A DNA stretch of 19,166 bases from Prevotellaceae bacterium UBA1710 (GTDB lineage Bacteria > Bacteroidota > Bacteroidia > Bacteroidales > Bacteroidaceae), in the NCBI GenBank assembly GCA_002317355.1, contig DCJC01000038.1, positions 36,561 to 55,726 of the forward strand, read 5' to 3'. Position numbers and translations under genes: made by a program. Under the pieces are notes generated by a model that did no database searches, had not been told where the DNA came from, and saw nothing but the letters and a program-made list of their open reading frames with translations. Of the stretch, positions 16,646-19,166 are shown piece by piece. Every line of letters begins with the position of its first letter. Position 1 is the stretch's first letter.

Positions 16646-16725
16646 TGCCAAGGGGGTAAACTCAGTGAAGCTCCGCTTTCAGTACGCTTATAGAACGGAG
16701 TTTCACTGAGTTTACCCCCTTGGCA
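16646..16725. repeat. 80-bp fold-back with 30-bp arms
   Basis: Arms at 16646-16675 and 16696-16725 pair at 29 of 30 positions around a 20-base loop; each arm includes GGGGGTAAACTCAGTGAA or its complement. Symmetry continues outward with mismatches (16641-16645 and 16726-16730). A further 9-bp arm pair, TCCTTCGTT at 16636-16644 and its complement at 16749-16757, encloses the whole. No U-tract follows on either strand, so a simple terminator is unlikely. It could be a small transposon-derived element or a structured RNA. Confidence 0.85.
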
Positions 16726-16807
16726 CAACGGAAGATGTTCTGACCTAAAACGAAGGAAACCTGGAGGCTTCATAGCAATAATGTGGAGAAAAATGGTAGG
16801 GGCTATA

Positions 16808-16845
16808 AAGAAAAAAACGGAGCAATCATTTCTGATGCTTCGTTT
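16808..16845 (-). terminator. Rho-independent terminator on the minus strand
   Basis: On the minus strand a stem of about 13 bp with one mismatch and one bulged base (arms 16832-16845 and 16815-16829, loop GAAA) is followed directly by seven T and then CTTT. No intact minus-strand gene lies upstream of it, so it must end an unannotated transcript or be a remnant. On the plus strand the tail is weaker (TTTATATATTTT). Confidence 0.65.
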
Positions 16846-17108
16846 ATATATTTTCTCTTATCATATAAAGTCTACGGAAACAGTGTATGTTAACCCTGTA
16901 CTTTTTCAGTTGAAATTTAACCTGCAATAACAATCTTTTTCCTTAGGAAGCCCACCTGATGAGCATATCATTATTAACAATTAAATTTTCGATCTTTTTA
17001 CCTCTAAGCCTTAATCTATCAAAATAGATTGGAACTTGTTTTACTAATGTTATCCGTTACGTGAATATAATCTTTATTACCGTTATCGAAAGCCTCTACT
17101 TTCTTAAG
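16808..17108 (-). ncRNA. Candidate non-coding RNA or leader transcript
   Basis: A full promoter at 17115-17146 and a terminator at 16808-16845 face the same way and bound roughly 300 bp without an intact gene. The predicted transcript has local hairpins: AATCTAT/ATAGATT with a TTTG loop (17013-17030), GAAAG/CTTTC near 17100, and TTCC/GGAA near 16945. I do not see the conserved cores of tmRNA, RNase P RNA or SRP RNA. Broken open frames overlap it, so a decayed gene is the rival reading. The only ATG frames are very short (21 codons at most). Confidence 0.35.
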
Positions 17109-17171
17109 ACGATGCAAAGTTACTAATTGTTTGCGAACACACCAAATTTTTTCATAAAAAACTATTCCATA
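16943..17171 (-). pseudogene. Possible decayed small coding sequence
   Basis: Two overlapping minus-strand frames look protein-like but lack an ATG. The first is open from 17171 to a TGA at 17019-17021 and reads, near its middle, KKVEAFDNGNKDYIHVTDN. The second runs on to a TAA at 16943-16945 with KQVPIYFDRLRLRGKKIENL and then NNDMLIRWAS. A single frame change near 17050-17060 would join them. The family is not recognised. AT-rich DNA gives such frames by chance, and a promoter lies inside the first frame, so confidence is low. Confidence 0.25.
17115..17146 (-). promoter_or_regulatory. Minus-strand Bacteroidota promoter
   Basis: TAACTTTG (17115-17122) matches the -7 box and is followed by CATCG. 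TTTG (17143-17146) stands exactly 20 bp upstream as the -33 box. Transcription would start near 17108 and run left towards the terminator at 16808-16845. Confidence 0.6.
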
Positions 17172-17292
17172 TTAGTGTATTTTTGACAAAAAACAACAAA
17201 AACGGCTATAAACGCAAAGTAATTTTACATTTTTTTACAAAAATATCATAAAATTGTGTTCGTTTCCAATTATTTAAAAAAATACAAAATAT

Positions 17293-17323
17293 TTTGTGGT
17301 TTTGAAATAAAATAGTAATTTTG
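17293..17323 (+). promoter_or_regulatory. Promoter of the DUF4468-like gene
   Basis: TTTG (17293-17296), 19 bp of AT-rich spacer and TAATTTTG (17316-17323) form a consensus Bacteroidota promoter. The start site would be near 17330, leaving a leader of about 25 bases before the ATG at 17356. Confidence 0.7.
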
Positions 17324-17355
17324 CACCCCAGAAAGAACGGTAAAAATAAATATAT

Positions 17356-17997
17356 ATGAAGAAGTTATTAATTTTATTCTTTTTGATTTGTGTAAAATCT
17401 ACATTCGCTCAGGTCATTCCAGACAGCGTTGATTTAAGAAGCAACTCGTATTCAGTGGTATTCGAAGACAACACTCCAGCAATCCACAAGGCTCAGATTG
17501 CCAAGAAGTGGTTCTCACTCAACTTCCAGAATTACAGGGACATCCTTATAAGTGAAGATGTTCGTGCAGGAAAAATCGTGATGAAGCCTTCTATTCTCTA
17601 TAAGGCTGAAACATATTCCAAGTGCTATATTACAGCCGTTGTGACATTCGAGTGCGACAAAGACAAGTACAGCATCAAGTTCGATGATGTCAAGAAGCAA
17701 GCCACATTCAGCACAATCGGCAACCTTCAGTCTGCCGATACTGTTTATCAACAGTGCGTGTTCACTACAGAGTCAGAAATTACGAAATACCGCTATTATC
17801 AGACTCTCAAGACAAAGAACAATCCTACAGAGGACGAGAAGAAAGACTTGAGGTTGTACGCATACTTCGACAAGTACAACGAGGATTCGCTTCGCAAGGA
17901 AAATATGGCATATTACACGGAACTTCAGAATATCGTTGCTGAGGTCATCAACAAGCTGAAGCTCACTCTCGATGAGCAGCACAAGCAGAAGCAGTAA
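17356..17997 (+). CDS. Secreted DUF4468-like protein
   Basis: This 213-residue protein begins with a clear Sec signal peptide (MKKLLILFFLICVKSTFAQ, cleavage probably after residue 18 or 19) and lacks a lipobox Cys. The mature part resembles DUF4468, a TBP-like fold found in many Bacteroidota exported proteins. Family-like features are AKKWFSLNFQNYRDILI near residues 49-65, a GKIVMKPSI strand, and a two-strand ITAVVTFECDKDKYSIKFDDV segment near 92-112. The C-terminal third is charged and helical and ends in a Gln/Lys-rich tail. Its function is unknown. It has its own promoter and a strong terminator, so it is a single-gene unit. It opens the plus-strand part of the window, pointing away from ruvA. 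The family call is from memory of the domain pattern. Confidence 0.75.
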   Translation: MKKLLILFFLICVKSTFAQVIPDSVDLRSNSYSVVFEDNTPAIHKAQIAKKWFSLNFQNYRDILISEDVRAGKIVMKPSILYKAETYSKCYITAVVTFECDKDKYSIKFDDVKKQATFSTIGNLQSADTVYQQCVFTTESEITKYRYYQTLKTKNNPTEDEKKDLRLYAYFDKYNEDSLRKENMAYYTELQNIVAEVINKLKLTLDEQHKQKQ

Positions 17998-18023
17998 TGT
18001 TGTCACGACATAAATTCATCATC

Positions 18024-18066
18024 AAAAACGGAGAAAAGACTTGAGCTTTTCTCCGTTTTTTTCACC
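18024..18066 (+). terminator. Strong terminator after the DUF4468-like gene
   Basis: Perfect 15-bp arms at 18024-18038 and 18046-18060 (CGGAGAAAAG with CTTTTCTCCG, flanked by A5 and T5) enclose a seven-base loop; the T-run continues to 18062. It starts 27 bp after the stop codon at 17997. Confidence 0.92.
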
Positions 18067-18136
18067 TTATAATATAAAATATAGCAGATTTCTGTATTTT
18101 TCAACAAAAAATTCTATGCTTTTGAAAAAAAATCAC

Positions 18137-18144
18137 TAACTTTG
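18137..18144 (+). promoter_or_regulatory. Promoter -7 box of the tandem-domain gene
   Basis: TAACTTTG followed by CA matches the Bacteroidota -7 consensus, about 60 bp before the ATG at 18206. No TTTG stands at the ideal 19-21 bp distance; the nearest (18121-18124) is only 12 bp away, so the -33 element is weak or unusual. Confidence 0.55.
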
Positions 18145-18205
18145 CAAGCAAATTGTGATTAGTAAGATATTATCTATTAAATAAACTAACTTTAAAAGAT
18201 TAACT

Positions 18206-19166
18206 ATGAGAAAAATCCGTACTCTTCTTGCGTTATGTCTCATCTTCTTAGGTGTGACCACCGCAATGGCCGATGGCACTTTCAAGGACTTTACCATCGA
18301 CCTGACGAAAGAGACTCCCGAGTTACCCGAAGGCGTAACGCAGGTTTCTTATGCCCAGAATGGCGCAAAATACAATGGCACGCAGCATGGCTGGATGTGG
18401 TACGCTATCAAGTTTGCCGTTGATGGCCCTGTAAAGGTCACCCTCGGCGGCTGCCAGTATGCCAAGAAAAGCCAAGCAGAAGTTTATGACGAGAAAGGCA
18501 CAAAGATTGGCGACATCGACACAAAGACTCCTGGATGCCAGCACAATGGCGGCTACGCAGAATGGGATTACACAGGCGAGGCTCAGACTCTCACTCTCTA
18601 CTGCGGCGAGTACTGTCCAAGCATCAAGGTTGCCAAGGCTTCAAACGCCCCTTCTACTACAACAGGTGATTTCGAGATCAGCCTTTTAGCAGAAAATCCA
18701 GAACTTCCAGCTGGTGTAACACAGATTAGCTATCCTACCCATGGTGCCAGCTGGCATAAGGATTCTCATGGCTGGTGCTGGTACGCTATCGAGTTTGAGG
18801 TAGATGGTGCTACAGACATCACTATTGGTGGATGTGACTACCAGAACAACAACTTTGGCTATGTAGAAGATGCCAATGGCAATAAGATTGCTGACATCAC
18901 AAACGATAAGTGTGCCAACACATACACTTACCAATATAAGGGTGAAGCACAGAAACTTAAGTTGTATTGTGGTCAGTATTGCCCAAGCATCAAGGTTAAG
19001 AAGGTTGATCAGACCAAAAAGGAAAAGGTACTTTACAAGACTAAGTTCCAGGATTGGGAGGCTATCAAGTCAAGCACTGAGGAAACTGTTGTTACCAAGA
19101 AAACTGCTTTGGACTCAGAAATCAAGTTCTCATTCATGGAGACTTCACTCGACCCTGTTGGTCACA
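18206..19166 (+). CDS. Secreted protein with two tandem Cys-rich domains (3' end cut)
   Basis: The first 320 codons of an open frame that runs off the window. A Sec signal peptide covers about residues 1-22 (MRKIRTLLALCLIFLGVTTA, then MAD). Two homologous domains follow, about 25-143 and 154-265. Shared landmarks are ELPxGVTQxSY (39-49 and 166-176), HGWxWYAI (61-68 and 188-195), VDG, GGC, GEAQ and YCGxYCPSIKV (132-142 and 254-264). Paired Cys and exposed Trp suggest disulfide-stabilised beta-sandwiches that could bind glycans (inference). After residue 270 a new region starts (VLYKTKFQDWEAI), reminiscent of the lead-in to catalytic beta-helix domains in Prevotella polysaccharide lyases, but I cannot confirm this. 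A C-terminal T9SS sorting domain could lie beyond the edge. Glycine codons differ strikingly between the two domains. Confidence 0.85.
   Translation, partial: MRKIRTLLALCLIFLGVTTAMADGTFKDFTIDLTKETPELPEGVTQVSYAQNGAKYNGTQHGWMWYAIKFAVDGPVKVTLGGCQYAKKSQAEVYDEKGTKIGDIDTKTPGCQHNGGYAEWDYTGEAQTLTLYCGEYCPSIKVAKASNAPSTTTGDFEISLLAENPELPAGVTQISYPTHGASWHKDSHGWCWYAIEFEVDGATDITIGGCDYQNNNFGYVEDANGNKIADITNDKCANTYTYQYKGEAQKLKLYCGQYCPSIKVKKVDQTKKEKVLYKTKFQDWEAIKSSTEETVVTKKTALDSEIKFSFMETSLDPVGH

Noticed and set aside
16646..16725. Fold-back as a terminator for ruvA-side or plus-strand transcripts
   Set aside because: No T-run follows on either strand, and the arms are much longer than usual for terminators.
18235..18423. 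Alternative plus-strand frame near the start of the tandem-domain gene
   Set aside because: The frame from 18206 has a signal peptide, a -7 box upstream and internal domain repeats, so the overlapping frame is a shadow.
1..19166. CRISPR array, tRNA or rRNA genes
   Set aside because: No regularly spaced direct repeats of CRISPR type and no tRNA or rRNA core sequences were seen; the repeats present are palindromic or in gene leaders.

Overview
This window looks like a chromosomal segment of a Bacteroidales bacterium, most likely Prevotella or a close relative. The reasons are a SprA-type T9SS translocon, a ruvA-sprA gene order, a DUF4468-type protein, Bacteroidota promoters of the form TTTG then 19-21 bp then TAnnTTTG, weak Shine-Dalgarno signals, and AT-rich intergenic repeats. 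All assignments come from reading the sequence; no database search was run.

The left 16.5 kb carries eight genes, all on the minus strand. In transcription order (right to left) they are ruvA (Holliday junction), sprA (type 9 secretion translocon, about 7.7 kb), nadB (L-aspartate oxidase, NAD synthesis), dacB (PBP4-type peptidase, cell wall), an ACT-domain protein (UPF0237), a PFL-like protein (UPF0210), a membrane pseudo-histidine kinase, and ddh (meso-diaminopimelate dehydrogenase, lysine and cell wall). ruvA-sprA-nadB-dacB are tightly packed. The ACT and PFL-like genes form a known conserved pair, but here a nested palindromic element separates them. The pseudokinase follows the PFL-like gene by 19 bp. 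ddh has its own promoter and terminator.

The 848-bp gap 16508-17355 divides this block from two plus-strand genes. It holds an alternating-purine-pyrimidine palindrome near ruvA, an 80-bp fold-back with 29 of 30 arm bases paired, and a minus-strand promoter/terminator pair with no intact gene between them. That last unit is a candidate non-coding RNA or a decayed small gene.

To the right, a DUF4468-like secreted protein has its own promoter and a strong terminator. It is followed by the start of a secreted, cysteine-rich protein with two tandem copies of an unrecognised domain, cut by the window end.

The least explained material lies in the intergenic DNA: a 59-bp leader repeat in front of several genes, three large inverted repeats, a dispersed repeat, and a G8 tract ahead of dacB whose length would decide whether an upstream ATG is in frame.
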